From assembly GCF_001895025.1 (NCBI RefSeq), contig NZ_BCXI01000006.1, forward strand, positions 1-64,000: a stretch of 64,000 nucleotides of DNA. Reading direction: 5' to 3'. This document shows positions 47,230 through 57,833 of this stretch, one piece after another. The position numbers and the translations under genes are program-made. The stretch's first letter is position 1. Each line of letters opens with the position of its first letter. Origin of the DNA: Rhodococcus zopfii NBRC 100606 = JCM 9919. Lineage in GTDB: Bacteria; Actinomycetota; Actinomycetes; Mycobacteriales; Mycobacteriaceae. Under the pieces are notes generated by a model. It was given only the letters and a program-made list of their open reading frames with translations. It ran no database searches and was not told the DNA's origin.

Positions 47230-47706
47230 GTGCGAGTCGGTATCGGATCCGACGTCCACCCCGTCGAGGCAGGGAAACCGTGCTGGATCGCGGGTCTGCT
47301 GTTCGAGGGGACCGACGGATGCTCGGGGCATTCGGACGGCGACGTCGCAGCTCACGCGCTGTGCGATGCGCTGCTGTCCGCGGCGGGCCTCGGCGATCTC
47401 GGCGCAGTTTTCGGCACGGACCGGCCGGAGATGGCCGGGGCGAGCGGTGCGTCGATGCTCACCGAGGTCCGGCGACTGCTCGACGTGAACGGATTCGCGA
47501 TCGGGAACGCCGCGGTGCAGGTCATCGGGAACCGCCCGAAGATCGGACCGCGCCGCGACGAGGCGCAGCGGGTGCTGTCCGAGCTGCTCGGCGCCCCGGT
47601 GTCGGTGTCGGCGACCACCACCGATGGGCTCGGTCTCACCGGCCGCGGCGAGGGTGTGGCGGCGATCGCGACTGCTCTGGTCCTGTCCCCCGAATCGGAA
47701 CGGTAG
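47230..47706 (+). CDS. ispF: 2-C-methyl-D-erythritol 2,4-cyclodiphosphate synthase
   Basis: A 158-residue trimeric enzyme that cyclises CDP-ME2P with loss of CMP. Metal ligands lie in [18 protein letters not shown] (Asp and His) and [17 protein letters not shown] (His); the [10 protein letters not shown] and [14 protein letters not shown] motifs are typical. GTG start four bases after the ispD stop. Confidence 0.95.
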   Translation: MRVGIGSDVHPVEAGKPCWIAGLLFEGTDGCSGHSDGDVAAHALCDALLSAAGLGDLGAVFGTDRPEMAGASGASMLTEVRRLLDVNGFAIGNAAVQVIGNRPKIGPRRDEAQRVLSELLGAPVSVSATTTDGLGLTGRGEGVAAIATALVLSPESER

Positions 47707-47717
47707 GATCGCTGGTC

Positions 47718-49112
47718 GTGACCCTGCGCCTTTTCGACACCGAAACGCGGGCCGTGCGGGATTTCGTTCCGCTGGTCCCCGGCCATGCTTCGGTGTACCT
47801 GTGTGGCGCCACCGTGCAGGGCGAACCCCATATCGGACACGTACGCAGCGGCGTCGCGTTCGACGTACTGCGTCGGTGGCTCTCCGCGCAAGGCCTGGAC
47901 GTCGCTTTTGTGAGAAATGTCACAGATATCGACGACAAGATCCTGCGCAAGGCCGCCGAAGCGGGCCGCCCCTGGTGGGAATGGAAGTCGACGTACGAGC
48001 GTGCCTTCAACCGCGCCTACGACGCCCTCGGTGTGCTGCCGCCGTCCGTGGAGCCCCGCGCGACCGGCCACATCACCCAGATGATCGAACTCATGCAGCG
48101 GCTCATCGATGCGGGCCACGCCTACGCGGCCGACGGCAACGTCTATTTCGACGTGCTCAGCTACGCGCAGTACGGCGCGCTGTCCGGCCACAAGCTCGAC
48201 GACGTCCACCAGGGTGAGACCGCCGGCCTCGGCAAGCGTGACCCCCGCGATTTCACGATGTGGAAGGCCGAGAAGCCCGGCGAACCGGCCTGGCCCACCC
48301 CGTGGGGCCGCGGCCGGCCCGGCTGGCACCTCGAGTGCTCGGCGATGGCCGGCTACTACCTCGGTGAGTCCTTCGACATCCACTGCGGCGGCATGGACCT
48401 GGTCTTCCCGCACCACGAGAACGAGGTCGCGCAGGCCAAGGCCGCGGGCGACGGCTTCGCGCGGTACTGGCTGCACAACGGCTGGGTCACCATGGGCGGC
48501 GAGAAGATGTCCAAGTCGCTCGGCAACGTGCTGTCGATCCCGAACGTCCTCACGCACGTCCGCCCGCAGGAGCTTCGGTACTACCTGGGCAGTGCCCACT
48601 ACCGTTCGATGCTCGAGTACTCCGATGCGGCGCTGCAGGAAGCGGCCGCCGCCTACCGGGGGCTCGAATCGTTCGTGCTCAAGACCCGTGACCGCGCAGG
48701 CGACGTCCCGATCGGAACCTGGACCGAAGCGTTCGCCGCGGCCCTCGACGACGATCTGGGTGTGCCGAAGGCGCTCGCCGAGATCCACGGCCGGCGCAGC
48801 GACGGCAACAAGGCGCTCGACGCGGGCGACCTCGACACCGCCGTGCACATCGCCGGCCAGGTCCGCGCGATGCTCGGCATCCTCGGTCTCGACCCGCTCG
48901 ACCCGCACTGGCAGGGACAGTCCCGCGACGAATCGTCGGCGCTCGCCGCACTCGACGTGCTCGTCGCCGCCGAACTCGAACGGCGGCAGGTCGCGCGCGC
49001 GGAGAAGAACTGGGCGGTCGCAGACGAGGTACGCGACCGCATGGCGAAGGCGGGCATCGAAGTGACCGATACGCCGAACGGACCCGAGTGGTCCTTGAAA
49101 GCAGGGCAGTGA
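47718..49112 (+). CDS. cysS: Cysteinyl-tRNA synthetase
   Basis: A 464-residue class I synthetase. HIGH motif in [19 protein letters not shown], zinc ligands in [17 protein letters not shown] and HHENE, and KMSKS in [11 protein letters not shown]. Charges tRNA-Cys; the product is the sensor molecule for the cysteine leader peptides in this window. A TAGGAT box lies eight bases before GTG 47718 (at 47704-47709), so an internal leaderless promoter is possible. Its stop overlaps the rlmB start as TGATG. Confidence 0.95.
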   Translation: MTLRLFDTETRAVRDFVPLVPGHASVYLCGATVQGEPHIGHVRSGVAFDVLRRWLSAQGLDVAFVRNVTDIDDKILRKAAEAGRPWWEWKSTYERAFNRAYDALGVLPPSVEPRATGHITQMIELMQRLIDAGHAYAADGNVYFDVLSYAQYGALSGHKLDDVHQGETAGLGKRDPRDFTMWKAEKPGEPAWPTPWGRGRPGWHLECSAMAGYYLGESFDIHCGGMDLVFPHHENEVAQAKAAGDGFARYWLHNGWVTMGGEKMSKSLGNVLSIPNVLTHVRPQELRYYLGSAHYRSMLEYSDAALQEAAAAYRGLESFVLKTRDRAGDVPIGTWTEAFAAALDDDLGVPKALAEIHGRRSDGNKALDAGDLDTAVHIAGQVRAMLGILGLDPLDPHWQGQSRDESSALAALDVLVAAELERRQVARAEKNWAVADEVRDRMAKAGIEVTDTPNGPEWSLKAGQ

Positions 49113-50083
49113 TGGCTGGCAATTCTCAGCGCCGCGGTGCGATCCGCAAGGGCGGAAGCAAGAAGGGACAGGTCGTCGGGTCCGGCGGCCAGCGACGTCG
49201 TGGTCTCGAGGGTCGCGGTGCGACCCCGAAGGCGGAGGACCGGCCGTACCATCCCGCTGCCCGGCGCGCGCGTGCCGTTGCGAACACCGACCAGCGCACC
49301 GGTGGTGGCGGGGGTCGGCGACCGGCGGGACGGAAGCCCGAGGACGGTCCGGAGATGGTGCTCGGCCGCAACCCGGTCGTCGAGTGCCTGCGTGCCGGTG
49401 TGCCCGCGAACGCGCTGTATGTCGCGATCGGCGCCGAGTCCGACGAGCGGCTCAAGGAGGCCGTCCAGCGCGCCGCCGAGACGGGGATCTCGATCCTCGA
49501 GGTGCAGCGCAGCGAACTCGACCGGCTCACCGCGAACGGCATGCACCAGGGCATCGGTCTTCAGGTGCCGCCGTACCGGTACGCACACCCGGACGATCTG
49601 CTCGCCTCCGCGCGCGACAATCACGAGCGGCCGCTGCTGGTGGCGCTCGACAACATCACCGACCCTCGTAACCTCGGCGCCGTCATCCGCTCGGTCGCCG
49701 CGTTCGGTGGTCACGGGGTGGTGATCCCGCAGCGTCGCAGCGCGGCGGTGTCCGCCGTCGCGTGGCGAACCAGCGCCGGTGCCGCGGCGCGGCTTCCCGT
49801 CGCGCGGGCCACGAACCTGACGCGCACGCTCAAGGACTGGCAGTCCCAGGGTGTGCGGGTCGTCGGCCTCGACGCGGGTGGAGACACGAGCCTCGACGAC
49901 TTCGACGGCACCGATCCGGTCGTGATCGTCGTCGGTTCCGAAGGCAAGGGCCTGTCGCGTCTCGTCCGCGAGACGTGTGATTCGATCCTGTCGATTCCGA
50001 TGGCCGGCGACGTCGAGTCGCTGAACGCGTCGGTGGCGGCGGGCGTCGTCCTCGCCGACATCGCGCGCCAGCGCCGCGGGTAG
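49112..50083 (+). CDS. rlmB: 23S rRNA 2'-O-ribose methyltransferase (TrmH/RlmB family)
   Basis: A 323-residue SPOUT methyltransferase. A basic, Gly/Arg-rich N-terminal extension (1-80) is followed by an L7Ae-like substrate domain ([23 protein letters not shown]). The knotted SPOUT domain has [29 protein letters not shown] and [21 protein letters not shown]. It likely methylates G2251-equivalent of 23S rRNA. ATG 49112 overlaps the cysS stop; the in-frame start at 49088 is rejected. Confidence 0.9.
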   Translation: MAGNSQRRGAIRKGGSKKGQVVGSGGQRRRGLEGRGATPKAEDRPYHPAARRARAVANTDQRTGGGGGRRPAGRKPEDGPEMVLGRNPVVECLRAGVPANALYVAIGAESDERLKEAVQRAAETGISILEVQRSELDRLTANGMHQGIGLQVPPYRYAHPDDLLASARDNHERPLLVALDNITDPRNLGAVIRSVAAFGGHGVVIPQRRSAAVSAVAWRTSAGAAARLPVARATNLTRTLKDWQSQGVRVVGLDAGGDTSLDDFDGTDPVVIVVGSEGKGLSRLVRETCDSILSIPMAGDVESLNASVAAGVVLADIARQRRG

Positions 50084-50110
50084 CCGAGCACCTCTGCCGG
50101 TTCCCCGGGG

Positions 50111-50974
50111 TCACCGCAAGCGACGGAACTGCACGCGGTGTCCCGGCCGTAGCTGCGCCGCGATGTGTACGTCGTCGGGTTCGACGACGGCGATCACCGG
50201 ATAGTCGCCGACTGCGGGATGGTCCGCGAGCAGCAGGATCGGATGCCCGTCTCGGGGCACCTGGATTGCCCCCGCGACCGTGGCCTCGCCTGGGAACCTG
50301 TCGTGGCCGGCCCGGTGCAGCGGTCCCGGCCCGTGCAGACGGATACCGGCGCGATCGAGTTCGGGTGTCACGGACCAGATTTCCCGGGTCAGCGCTTCGG
50401 TCGCCCCGGCGGTGAACCACTGTTCCTGGGGCCCGCGACGCACCCGCAGCACGGCCGGGTCGGGAATCTCGGCCGGCGGAGGGATCTGCACTTCCACCGG
50501 TAGCTCCGCGGCGAGTCCGCCCACGAGCAGCCGGTCCCCGGGGTGCACCGGCGCCGGGCCGATGCCGGACAGCGTGTCGGTGGCGCGGCTGCCGAGCACC
50601 TCCGGCACATCGATGCCGCCGCGCACCGCCACATAGGTGCGCAGTCCTTCCGAGGGGGCGCCGAGCGTCAGGACATCGCCGTCGTCGAGGCACAGCATCG
50701 CGTAGTCACCCTGCGGCCGGCCGTTCACCGCGACCGCGACGCGGGCGCCGGTGACCGCGACGATCGTCGGCCCGACGCTGCGGACCTCGAGCCCGCCGAC
50801 GGTCACCTCGAGGGTTGCGGCGGCCGGATCGTTGCCGACAAGTCGGTTCGCCGCGTCGTGCGAGGTGCGATCCACCGCACCGGATTCGGAGACCCCGGTC
50901 TCGGCATCGCCGGCGCGCCCACGATCCTGGACTGTGGTCAGAGCCCCGCTGCGAACGATCTCGAGCCATGCCAT
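50111..50974 (-). CDS. Biotin-dependent carboxyltransferase-like / 5-oxoprolinase subunit C (PxpC/KipA family)
   Basis: A 287-residue KipA/PxpC-type protein: VQDRGRAGDAETGVSESGAVDR at the start, AGIRLHGPGPLHRAGHDRFPGEATVAGAIQVPRDGHPILLLADHPAVGDYPVIAVV near the end. In Escherichia coli PxpABC hydrolyses 5-oxoproline, with PxpC paired to PxpB (KipI). No pxpB or pxpA homologue is present beside it; instead a fused 5-oxoprolinase lies upstream on the same strand. ATG 50974 is used. Confidence 0.85.
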   Translation of the reverse strand: MAWLEIVRSGALTTVQDRGRAGDAETGVSESGAVDRTSHDAANRLVGNDPAAATLEVTVGGLEVRSVGPTIVAVTGARVAVAVNGRPQGDYAMLCLDDGDVLTLGAPSEGLRTYVAVRGGIDVPEVLGSRATDTLSGIGPAPVHPGDRLLVGGLAAELPVEVQIPPPAEIPDPAVLRVRRGPQEQWFTAGATEALTREIWSVTPELDRAGIRLHGPGPLHRAGHDRFPGEATVAGAIQVPRDGHPILLLADHPAVGDYPVIAVVEPDDVHIAAQLRPGHRVQFRRLR

Positions 50975-51091
50975 GCCGAAATTCTCGCGCACACGGCCGC
51001 CCGGTGCCCGGGGTTCGCGGACCCAGAACGGAATCGTCGCTGGACTCGGTCATCCGGGCCGGGTGGCGCGCCGGCCAACGAACGCTGCGTG

Positions 51092-54000
51092 TCAGGGCCG
51101 GCCGTACCCTCCTCCGCCCGGAGTTTCCACGATCAGCACGTCGCCCGGCCCGACGTCCACCGAATCGCACCCGGCCATCTCGGTCACCGAGCCGTCGGAG
51201 CGTTCGACCCGGTTCGTGCCGAGCGATCCCGGCTCACCGCCGGCCATGCCGTACGGCGGAACACGCCGATGACCGGACAGGGTGCTCACGGTCATCGGTT
51301 CGAGGAACCGGATCCGCCGGGTGCCGCCGTCACCGCCGTGCCAGCGACCTCCGCCGCCGCTGCCCGCGCGGATCGAGAACTCCTCGAGCAGCACCGGCAG
51401 CCGCCATTCGAAGACCTCGGGGTCGGTGAGCCGCGAGTTCGTCATGTGCGTCTGGACCACCGAGGTGCCGTGGAATCCGTCGCCCGCGCCGGACCCGGAG
51501 CCGAGCGTCTCGTAGTACTGGTGCCGCGCGTTGCCGAACGTGACGTTGTTCATCGTGCCGGCGCCTTCGGCCTGTACCCGCAGCGCCGCGTACAGCGCAC
51601 CGGTCACGGCCTGCGACGTCTCGACATTCCCCGCGACCACGGCGGCCGGGTATTCGGGTGCGAGCATCGATCCGTCCGGGATGACGATGTGCAGCGGGCG
51701 CAGGCACCCGTCGTTGAGCGGGATGTCGTCAGCGACGAGCGTACGGAACACGTACAGCACGGCGGCGCGGGCCACCGACGACGGCGCGTTGAAGTTCGTC
51801 GGCAACTGCGCGGATGTGCCCGTGAAATCGATTGTCGCCGAGCGATCGTCGCGGTCGACGGTGACGCGGACCTCGATCACCGCACCCGAATCCGTCTCGT
51901 ACCGGTAGTGCCCGTCTTCGAGCCGGTCGACGACGCGCCGCACCTCCTCCTCGGCGTTGTCCTGCACGTGCCGCATGTACGCCTCCACGACGTCGAGCCC
52001 GAAGTGCTCGATCATCCGGCCGACCTCGGCGACGCCGCGCGCGTTCGCGGCGACCTGGGCGCGCAGGTCCGCGAGGTTCGTGTCGGGATTGCGTGACGGA
52101 TATCGCCCGGAGGTGAGCAGCTCCCGCGTCTCGTCGGTGCGGAAGGTACCGTCCTCGACGAGCAGCCAGTTGTCGAACAGCACGCCCTCCTCGCGGATGT
52201 CGCGGCTGCCTGCCGGCATGGAACCCGGTGTCAGGCCGCCGATCTCGGCGTGATGCCCGCGCGACGCGACGTGGAACAGGATGGTGTCGGTGCCGGCCCC
52301 GAACACCGGGGTGATGACGGTGACGTCCGGCAGGTGGGTGCCGCCGTGGTACGGATCGTTGACGGCGTAGACGTCGCCCGGCTTCATCGCGCCCGCACGC
52401 CGCCGCACGACCTCCTGGACGCTGGTACCCATCGACCCCAGATGCACCGGGATGTGCGGGGCGTTCGCGATGAGGTTGCCGTCCGGATCGAACAGTGCAC
52501 ACGAGAAGTCCAGTCGCTCTTTGATGTTGACGGACTGGGCGGTCGATTCGAGCGTGGTGCCCATCTGCTCGGCGATCGACATGAACAGGTTGTTGAAGAT
52601 CTCGAGCAGCACCGGATCGGCCTCGGTCCCGACGTCCGCTCCCGCGAGTGCCTCGAGCCGTTCGAGCACCAGGTGACCGTGCTCGGATATTACTGCGTGC
52701 CAACCATTCTCGACGACCGTGGTGGACAGGTCCTCGGCGACGATCGCGGGCCCGGCGACCTCGGTGCCGGGCGTCAGGTGCTCGCGCCGGTACAGCGGAA
52801 CCTCCCGCCACACACCGTCGACGAACATCCGCACGGCGACGGGAACCTCGCCGTCCGGGTCGCCGACGCCGAGACCGGTCAGATCGGGACGGCGGGTCCG
52901 GCCGATGGCCTCGACCGCGACCGCGTCGACGATCAGCGGCCGGTCCATGAGGAACGAATACGTCCGCCGGTGCACCGCCTCGAATGCCGCGGTCATGGTC
53001 TCCGGGTCGGCCAGTGGCACCGGCACCGACGTGTCGGTCCCGTCGTAGCGCAGATGCGCGGACCGGGCCACGACGATCCGGTCGTCGGGGATGTCCTCGT
53101 CGCGCAACTCCGTACGGGCGTCGGCCTCGAGCTCGGCGGCGACATCGTGCAGCCGCGGCATCGCCTCGTCCGACAGTGCGACGACGACGGACTGCTCGCG
53201 CATCGCGGCGGTGTCGGCCAGACCCATGCCGAGGGCGGAGAGCACCCCGGCCAGCGGCGGCACCAGCACAGTGCGGATGCCGAGCACATCGGCGACCGCG
53301 CAGGCATGCTGACCACCCGCCCCGCCGAAGGTGGTCAGCGCGTATTCGGTGACGTCGTGACCCTTCTGCACCGAGATCTTCTTCACCGCGTTGGCCATGT
53401 TCGCGACCGCGATCTGCAGGAATCCCTCGGCGACCTGCTCGGGGGAACGGTCGTCGCCGGTGGCGGTGCGGATCTCCGCAGCCAGGTCGGTGAACAGGGC
53501 ACGCACGGTGTCGGCGTCGAGCGGCCGGTCGCCGTCCGGTCCGAACACGTGCGGGAAGTGCTCGGGCTGGACGCGGCCGAGCATCACGTTGGCGTCGGTG
53601 ACGGCCAGCGGCCCACCGTTGCGATAGGACGCCGGGCCGGGATCGGCGCCCGCGGAATCTGGCCCGACCCGGTATCGGCTGCCGTCGAAGTGCAGGATCG
53701 ATCCGCCCCCGGCGGCGACGGTGTGGATGTCCATCATCGGTGCGCGCAGCCGCACACCCGCGACGACGGTGTCGAACACCCGCTCGTACGCCCCGGCGAA
53801 GTGCGACACATCGGTGGACGTGCCGCCCATGTCGAAGCCGACGACCTTCCCGAACCCGGCGATCTCCGACATCCGGGTCATGCCGACGATGCCGCCGGCG
53901 GGACCGGACAGGATGGCGTCCTTGCCGCGGAAGTGCTGTGCCTCGGTCAGGCCGCCGTTGGACTGCATGAACATCAGCCGCACCCCGGGCAGTTGCTCGG

Positions 54001-54715
54001 CCACCCGGTCGACGTAGCCGCGCAGCACCGGCGACAGGTAGGCGTCGACGACGGCGGTGTCGCCGCGCGGCACCACCTTCATCAGGGGGCTGGCGACCGC
54101 GGACAGCGAGATCTGACCGAACCCGATCGTCTCGGCGAGTTCCCCGACGGCACGTTCGTGCTCGGGATACAGGTGGCTGTGCATGCACACCACCGCGACC
54201 GAGTCGATGCCGTCGGCATGCGCCTGACGCAACGCCGGTTCCAGCGCGTCGAGGTCCGGTGTCCGTAACACGGTCCCGTCGGCGCGGACCCGTTCGTCGA
54301 TCTCGATGACCCGCTCGTACAGCAATTCGGGCAGCACGATGTTGCGGTCGAAGATGCGCGGCCGGTTCTGGTAGCCGATGCGCAGGGCGTCGCGGAAACC
54401 GGCGGTGATCACCAGGGCCGTGCGCACACCCTTGCGCTCGAGCAGTGCGTTCGTCGCGACGGTGGTGCCCATGCGGACCTGTTCGACGAGATCGGCGCCG
54501 ACGGGCGCGTCGTCGGGCACGCCGAGCAGCGTGCGGATACCGGCCACGGCCGCGTCACGGTAGCGGGACGGGTTCTCCGACAGAAGCTTGTGGGTGACCA
54601 GCGTGCCGTCGGGGCGCCGACCGACGACGTCGGTGAAGGTGCCGCCACGGTCGATCCAGAATTCCCACCGCCCGGTCCCCGGGTTCTGCGTGTCTGCCGT
54701 GTCCGCCGTCGCCAT
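51092..54715 (-). CDS. Fused hydantoinase/5-oxoprolinase (HyuA-HyuB)
   Basis: A 1207-residue protein resembling eukaryotic-type ATP-dependent 5-oxoprolinase or N-methylhydantoinase. The N-terminal HyuA half (about 15-690) starts with the actin-like [13 protein letters not shown] and contains TNALLERKG and [11 protein letters not shown]. The C-terminal HyuB half (about 695-1207) contains [27 protein letters not shown] and [14 protein letters not shown]. Predicted to open 5-oxoproline or a related cyclic amide with ATP. The ATG at 54715 places the actin-like motif about 20 residues from the start. Substrate is uncertain. Confidence 0.9.
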   Translation of the reverse strand: MATADTADTQNPGTGRWEFWIDRGGTFTDVVGRRPDGTLVTHKLLSENPSRYRDAAVAGIRTLLGVPDDAPVGADLVEQVRMGTTVATNALLERKGVRTALVITAGFRDALRIGYQNRPRIFDRNIVLPELLYERVIEIDERVRADGTVLRTPDLDALEPALRQAHADGIDSVAVVCMHSHLYPEHERAVGELAETIGFGQISLSAVASPLMKVVPRGDTAVVDAYLSPVLRGYVDRVAEQLPGVRLMFMQSNGGLTEAQHFRGKDAILSGPAGGIVGMTRMSEIAGFGKVVGFDMGGTSTDVSHFAGAYERVFDTVVAGVRLRAPMMDIHTVAAGGGSILHFDGSRYRVGPDSAGADPGPASYRNGGPLAVTDANVMLGRVQPEHFPHVFGPDGDRPLDADTVRALFTDLAAEIRTATGDDRSPEQVAEGFLQIAVANMANAVKKISVQKGHDVTEYALTTFGGAGGQHACAVADVLGIRTVLVPPLAGVLSALGMGLADTAAMREQSVVVALSDEAMPRLHDVAAELEADARTELRDEDIPDDRIVVARSAHLRYDGTDTSVPVPLADPETMTAAFEAVHRRTYSFLMDRPLIVDAVAVEAIGRTRRPDLTGLGVGDPDGEVPVAVRMFVDGVWREVPLYRREHLTPGTEVAGPAIVAEDLSTTVVENGWHAVISEHGHLVLERLEALAGADVGTEADPVLLEIFNNLFMSIAEQMGTTLESTAQSVNIKERLDFSCALFDPDGNLIANAPHIPVHLGSMGTSVQEVVRRRAGAMKPGDVYAVNDPYHGGTHLPDVTVITPVFGAGTDTILFHVASRGHHAEIGGLTPGSMPAGSRDIREEGVLFDNWLLVEDGTFRTDETRELLTSGRYPSRNPDTNLADLRAQVAANARGVAEVGRMIEHFGLDVVEAYMRHVQDNAEEEVRRVVDRLEDGHYRYETDSGAVIEVRVTVDRDDRSATIDFTGTSAQLPTNFNAPSSVARAAVLYVFRTLVADDIPLNDGCLRPLHIVIPDGSMLAPEYPAAVVAGNVETSQAVTGALYAALRVQAEGAGTMNNVTFGNARHQYYETLGSGSGAGDGFHGTSVVQTHMTNSRLTDPEVFEWRLPVLLEEFSIRAGSGGGGRWHGGDGGTRRIRFLEPMTVSTLSGHRRVPPYGMAGGEPGSLGTNRVERSDGSVTEMAGCDSVDVGPGDVLIVETPGGGGYGRP

Positions 54716-54764
54716 GACAGGAAGGGTATCGATCGACCCGATCGGACCCGCCCCGGTGCGTGCG

Positions 54765-55649
54765 TCAGTGTGCGGCGACCGCGCGTCCGGAGCCGCGACG
54801 TTGCCGCGCCGATCCGACGAACCGGCACACCAGGTAGATGACGAACGCGATCGCGGTGATGAAACTCGAGACGGGCACGCCCGGTGCGAGGGCCAGCAGG
54901 ATGCCGCCGACCGCGGCGAGTTCGGCGAACACCACGGCCAGGACGGTCGCGACGAGCGGGCTGCCGGCCACCCGCGCCGCCGCAGCGGCGGGTGTGATGA
55001 GCAGGGCCATCACCAGCAGCGCTCCGACGATCTGCACACCGAGCGCGGCGGTGATGCCGACCAGCACCGCGAACACGATCGACAGTGCGCGGACCGGGAC
55101 GCCGCGCGCGGCGGCGACCTCGGGGTCGGTGCTCGCGAACAGCAGCGGCCGGTAGATGAAGACCAGCGTGCCGACGACGACCGCGCCGCACGCGGCCAGG
55201 ACGGCGATGCCGGTGCCGCCGGGCGCGACAATCTGGCCGGTGAGCAGCGAGAACGCGGCGCCGGTGCGGCCGTCGTAGGCCCACAGCAGCAGGACGGCCA
55301 GGCCCAGCCCGAACGCCATGACCACGCCGATCACCGAGTCGCGTTCGCGGGCGCGGGTCCCGAGAATACCGAACAGGATCGCCGCGACGACGGCGCCGAA
55401 GACCGCGCCGATGCCGACGGAGACACCGACGAGCAGCGCCGCGGCCGCACCCGTGAGCGACAGTTCGGACGTGCCGTGCACCGAGAACGCCATCTGCCGG
55501 CTCACGATCAGCGGCCCGATGATGCCCGCCAGCAGACCGAGGATCGCGCCGGCGAGCAGCGCCTGCTGCACGAAATCGTATTGCAGCAGCTCCACGGTGG
55601 CCTGCCAGTCGAACATGCGGCCCATCGCGTCCGTGAATTTGCTGCTCAT
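54765..55649 (-). CDS. Zinc/manganese ABC transporter permease
   Basis: A 294-residue ABC-3 family permease with about eight transmembrane helices. The family sequence [24 protein letters not shown] and the [24 protein letters not shown] stretch are clear. Overlaps the ATPase gene by ATGA. The C-terminal tail is basic. ZnuB-like role in zinc import is supported by the adjacent substrate-binding protein. Confidence 0.9.
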   Translation of the reverse strand: MSSKFTDAMGRMFDWQATVELLQYDFVQQALLAGAILGLLAGIIGPLIVSRQMAFSVHGTSELSLTGAAAALLVGVSVGIGAVFGAVVAAILFGILGTRARERDSVIGVVMAFGLGLAVLLLWAYDGRTGAAFSLLTGQIVAPGGTGIAVLAACGAVVVGTLVFIYRPLLFASTDPEVAAARGVPVRALSIVFAVLVGITAALGVQIVGALLVMALLITPAAAAARVAGSPLVATVLAVVFAELAAVGGILLALAPGVPVSSFITAIAFVIYLVCRFVGSARQRRGSGRAVAAH

Positions 55650-56533
55650 GCGTGATCCTCGTGATGGTCGTGATGAACGCCCTCACCGGGACGCAGTCCG
55701 CCCGCGCTGCCGAGCGCATCGATGGCGTCGCCGGTGCCGACGACCACCAGGCGGCCGCGCACCTCCAGCACCTCGACGTCGGTGCGGTACAGCTCGGACA
55801 GCACCTCCGAGGTCATCACCTCGGTGGGGGTGCCGATGCGGAACTGTCCGTCGACGAGATAGAGAACACGGTCGACGAGCGGCAGGATCGGGTTGATCTC
55901 GTGGGTGACGAACAGTACCGCGGTGTCGTGGTCGCGGCGCCGCCGGTCGATGAGCGCGGACACCAGGTGCTGGTTCGCGATGTCGAGACTGAGCAGCGGT
56001 TCGTCGCACAGGAGAACCCGCGGGTCGCCGACGAGAGCCTGCGCGATGCGCAGCCGTTGCTGTTCACCGCCGGACAGAGAACCGATCGGGGCGTTCGCGT
56101 AGGACTCGGCACCGACCTGCGCGATCGCGGCGTCCACGGCAGTGCGCCGCGTCTTCCAGAATCGGACTCCGGTGCCCCACCGGTGCCCGTCGACACCCAG
56201 GCCGACGAGGTCGCGTCCGCGCAACGGCACGCCTTCGTCGAGCGACTTCTGCTGCGGCACGTATCCCACGTGTGCGTTCCCCGTCTTCGCCGGGGAACCG
56301 GCGATGGTGGCGGTTCCGCCGCTGAGCGGGAGCTGGCCGAGCAGCACCTTGAGCAGCGACGACTTACCGGCACCGTTGGGGCCGAGCACAGCGACGAACT
56401 CGCCGGGCCGGACCGTCAGGTCCAGGTCCGCCCACAGCGTGCGGTCACCGAATGCCAGCCGGGCATTGCGGAGCTCGACGGCGGCGTGTTCGGGTTCGAC
56501 GGCGGGAGAGCTGTCGGGGATGTGTGTGCTCAC
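55646..56533 (-). CDS. Zinc/manganese ABC transporter ATP-binding protein
   Basis: A 295-residue ABC ATPase: Walker A GPNGAGKSSLL, Q-loop VPQQ, signature LSGGEQQRLRIAQAL and Walker B VLLCDEPLLSLD, with H-loop VTHE. The C-terminus ends with a His/Asp-rich metal-binding patch (VHHDHHEDH), fitting a zinc system. GTG 56533 is chosen by homology of the N-terminal domain start. Confidence 0.9.
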   Translation of the reverse strand: MSTHIPDSSPAVEPEHAAVELRNARLAFGDRTLWADLDLTVRPGEFVAVLGPNGAGKSSLLKVLLGQLPLSGGTATIAGSPAKTGNAHVGYVPQQKSLDEGVPLRGRDLVGLGVDGHRWGTGVRFWKTRRTAVDAAIAQVGAESYANAPIGSLSGGEQQRLRIAQALVGDPRVLLCDEPLLSLDIANQHLVSALIDRRRRDHDTAVLFVTHEINPILPLVDRVLYLVDGQFRIGTPTEVMTSEVLSELYRTDVEVLEVRGRLVVVGTGDAIDALGSAGGLRPGEGVHHDHHEDHA

Positions 56534-56580
56534 CGGACTCCGGTTCTCGAGCGGGTGGTCAGGGTTCTCGGGCGGGTGGA

Positions 56581-57678
56581 TCAGGCGGGGGCGCCGAGGG
56601 CAGCGGCCAGATCGTCGACGGTGCCGGTCTGCCACTGGACGTAGTCGAGGCCCTCGGGAAGCGTCTCGGACACCTCCACCACGGGGATGCCGGCCTGTTC
56701 CGCGGCGCTGCGCATCTCGCGGCTCACCTTGTCCTCGGTCTGCGGGTTGTAGATCAGCACCCGGACCTGCTTGTCGAGCAGCAGCTGGCGGGTCGCAGCG
56801 ATCGACGCGGGGGAGGGGTCGGTGCCGTTCTCGACGGCGTTGGTGAAGTCGGTGGGGGTGACGTCGTTCAGCGCCGCCGCGAGGACCAGGTAGTGCGCGA
56901 TCGGCTCGGTCTGGGCGATCGGTGCCTGCGGGTGCGCGGCCGCGACCGCGGCGGTGCGATCGGAGACCTCGTGCAGCCGCGCGTGGAAGGCGGTCGCATT
57001 GGCGCGGTAGACGTCCGCGCCCTCGGGGTCGAGTTCCGCGAGGCGGTCGGCGACGGTATGCGCGACGGCGTCGGCGGTCGCCAGGTCGTACCAGACGTGC
57101 TCGTTGATGCCGCCGTGGTCGTGGCCCTCGTGGCCATCCCCGCTGTGACTGTCCTCGGCGTGGCTGTCTTCTTCGTGACCGCCGTCGTGGGTCGCTTCGG
57201 CCTCGTCGTGCGCCTCGGCTCCGGCATCGACGGTCGCCTCGGCTCCGGCATCGACGGTCGCCTCGGCTCCGTGATCGTGCCCGGCGTGCAGGTCGCTGCT
57301 CTCGCCGGACTCGAACAGGGCGAAGGCATCGACGGTCGCGGCAGCGGTGTTCGTGGATTCGAGGATGTCGTCGACGAACTGGTCGTAGCCACCACCGTTG
57401 TAGACGACGAGCGAGGCATCGCTGATCGCGGCGGCGTCGGCCGGGCTGGCCTCGTAGGAATGGGGGTCCGCGGACGGCTCGTTGATCAGGGACCGGACCT
57501 GGAGGCGGTCGCCGGCGACCGCCTGCGCGACCGAACCCCACACGTTCGTCGACGCGACGACCGTGATCCCGTCCGAATCCGAGTCGGCGGCGGAACCGCA
57601 TGCGGTCAGGGTCAGCGCGGCGGCGCAGGCAAGGGCTGCGGCGGCGGTTGCGGCACGCGTGCGTGGGGACAGTCGCAC
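56581..57678 (-). CDS. Zinc ABC transporter substrate-binding lipoprotein (ZnuA-like)
   Basis: A 365-residue cluster A-I metal-binding lipoprotein. Signal peptide with lipobox LTLTAC; zinc ligands expected in EPSADPHSYEASP, NEHVWYDL, and the later EPIAHYLV region. A long His/Asp/Glu-rich loop (about residues 130-190) includes tandem GAEATVDA repeats and HSGDGHEGHDHGG, a ZnuA hallmark for capturing zinc. GTG 57678 follows AAGGA with six bases between. The following genes of the transporter overlap or abut, forming one operon. Confidence 0.92.
   Translation of the reverse strand: MRLSPRTRAATAAAALACAAALTLTACGSAADSDSDGITVVASTNVWGSVAQAVAGDRLQVRSLINEPSADPHSYEASPADAAAISDASLVVYNGGGYDQFVDDILESTNTAAATVDAFALFESGESSDLHAGHDHGAEATVDAGAEATVDAGAEAHDEAEATHDGGHEEDSHAEDSHSGDGHEGHDHGGINEHVWYDLATADAVAHTVADRLAELDPEGADVYRANATAFHARLHEVSDRTAAVAAAHPQAPIAQTEPIAHYLVLAAALNDVTPTDFTNAVENGTDPSPASIAATRQLLLDKQVRVLIYNPQTEDKVSREMRSAAEQAGIPVVEVSETLPEGLDYVQWQTGTVDDLAAALGAPA
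57215..57275 (-). repeat. Tandem repeat in the His-rich loop of the zinc-binding protein
   Basis: A 24-base unit containing CGGCTCCGGCATCGACGGTC occurs twice in tandem with a third, diverged copy, encoding GAEATVDA-type units. The repeats keep the frame, so the loop can vary in length between strains by slippage. Confidence 0.7.
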
Positions 57679-57732
57679 TGGATCCTTCTCCTGGATTCGA
57701 CGTCGGGCGTGTCCGTGAGCAGGCAACCCTAA

Positions 57733-57755
57733 CGTTATTGGAAACCGTTACCGTT
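57733..57755. promoter_or_regulatory. Candidate Zur-type operator upstream of the zinc transporter
   Basis: TTATTGGAAACCGTTACCGTT contains an imperfect dyad GGAAAC-CG-TTACC and resembles the TNNTGNAAA...TTTNCANNA style of actinobacterial Zur boxes. It lies 55 bases before the GTG of the substrate-binding gene and 80 bases before the divergent LacI gene. The match is by eye and incomplete. Confidence 0.4.
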
Positions 57756-57833
57756 CTACTTTAGCGGACCCGGAGGGGACTTCCGACCCGACCCGGGTGG
57801 CCGTGACAGGTGACACACCGATACGGTCCGTGC

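Noticed and set aside
52250-54268. A 672-codon plus-strand frame opposite the 5-oxoprolinase
   Set aside because: The HyuA/HyuB motifs on the minus strand are unambiguous; this frame is a codon-bias artefact.
57215-57275. Short tandem repeats considered as a CRISPR array
   Set aside because: Units are directly adjacent without spacers and keep the reading frame of the zinc-binding protein.
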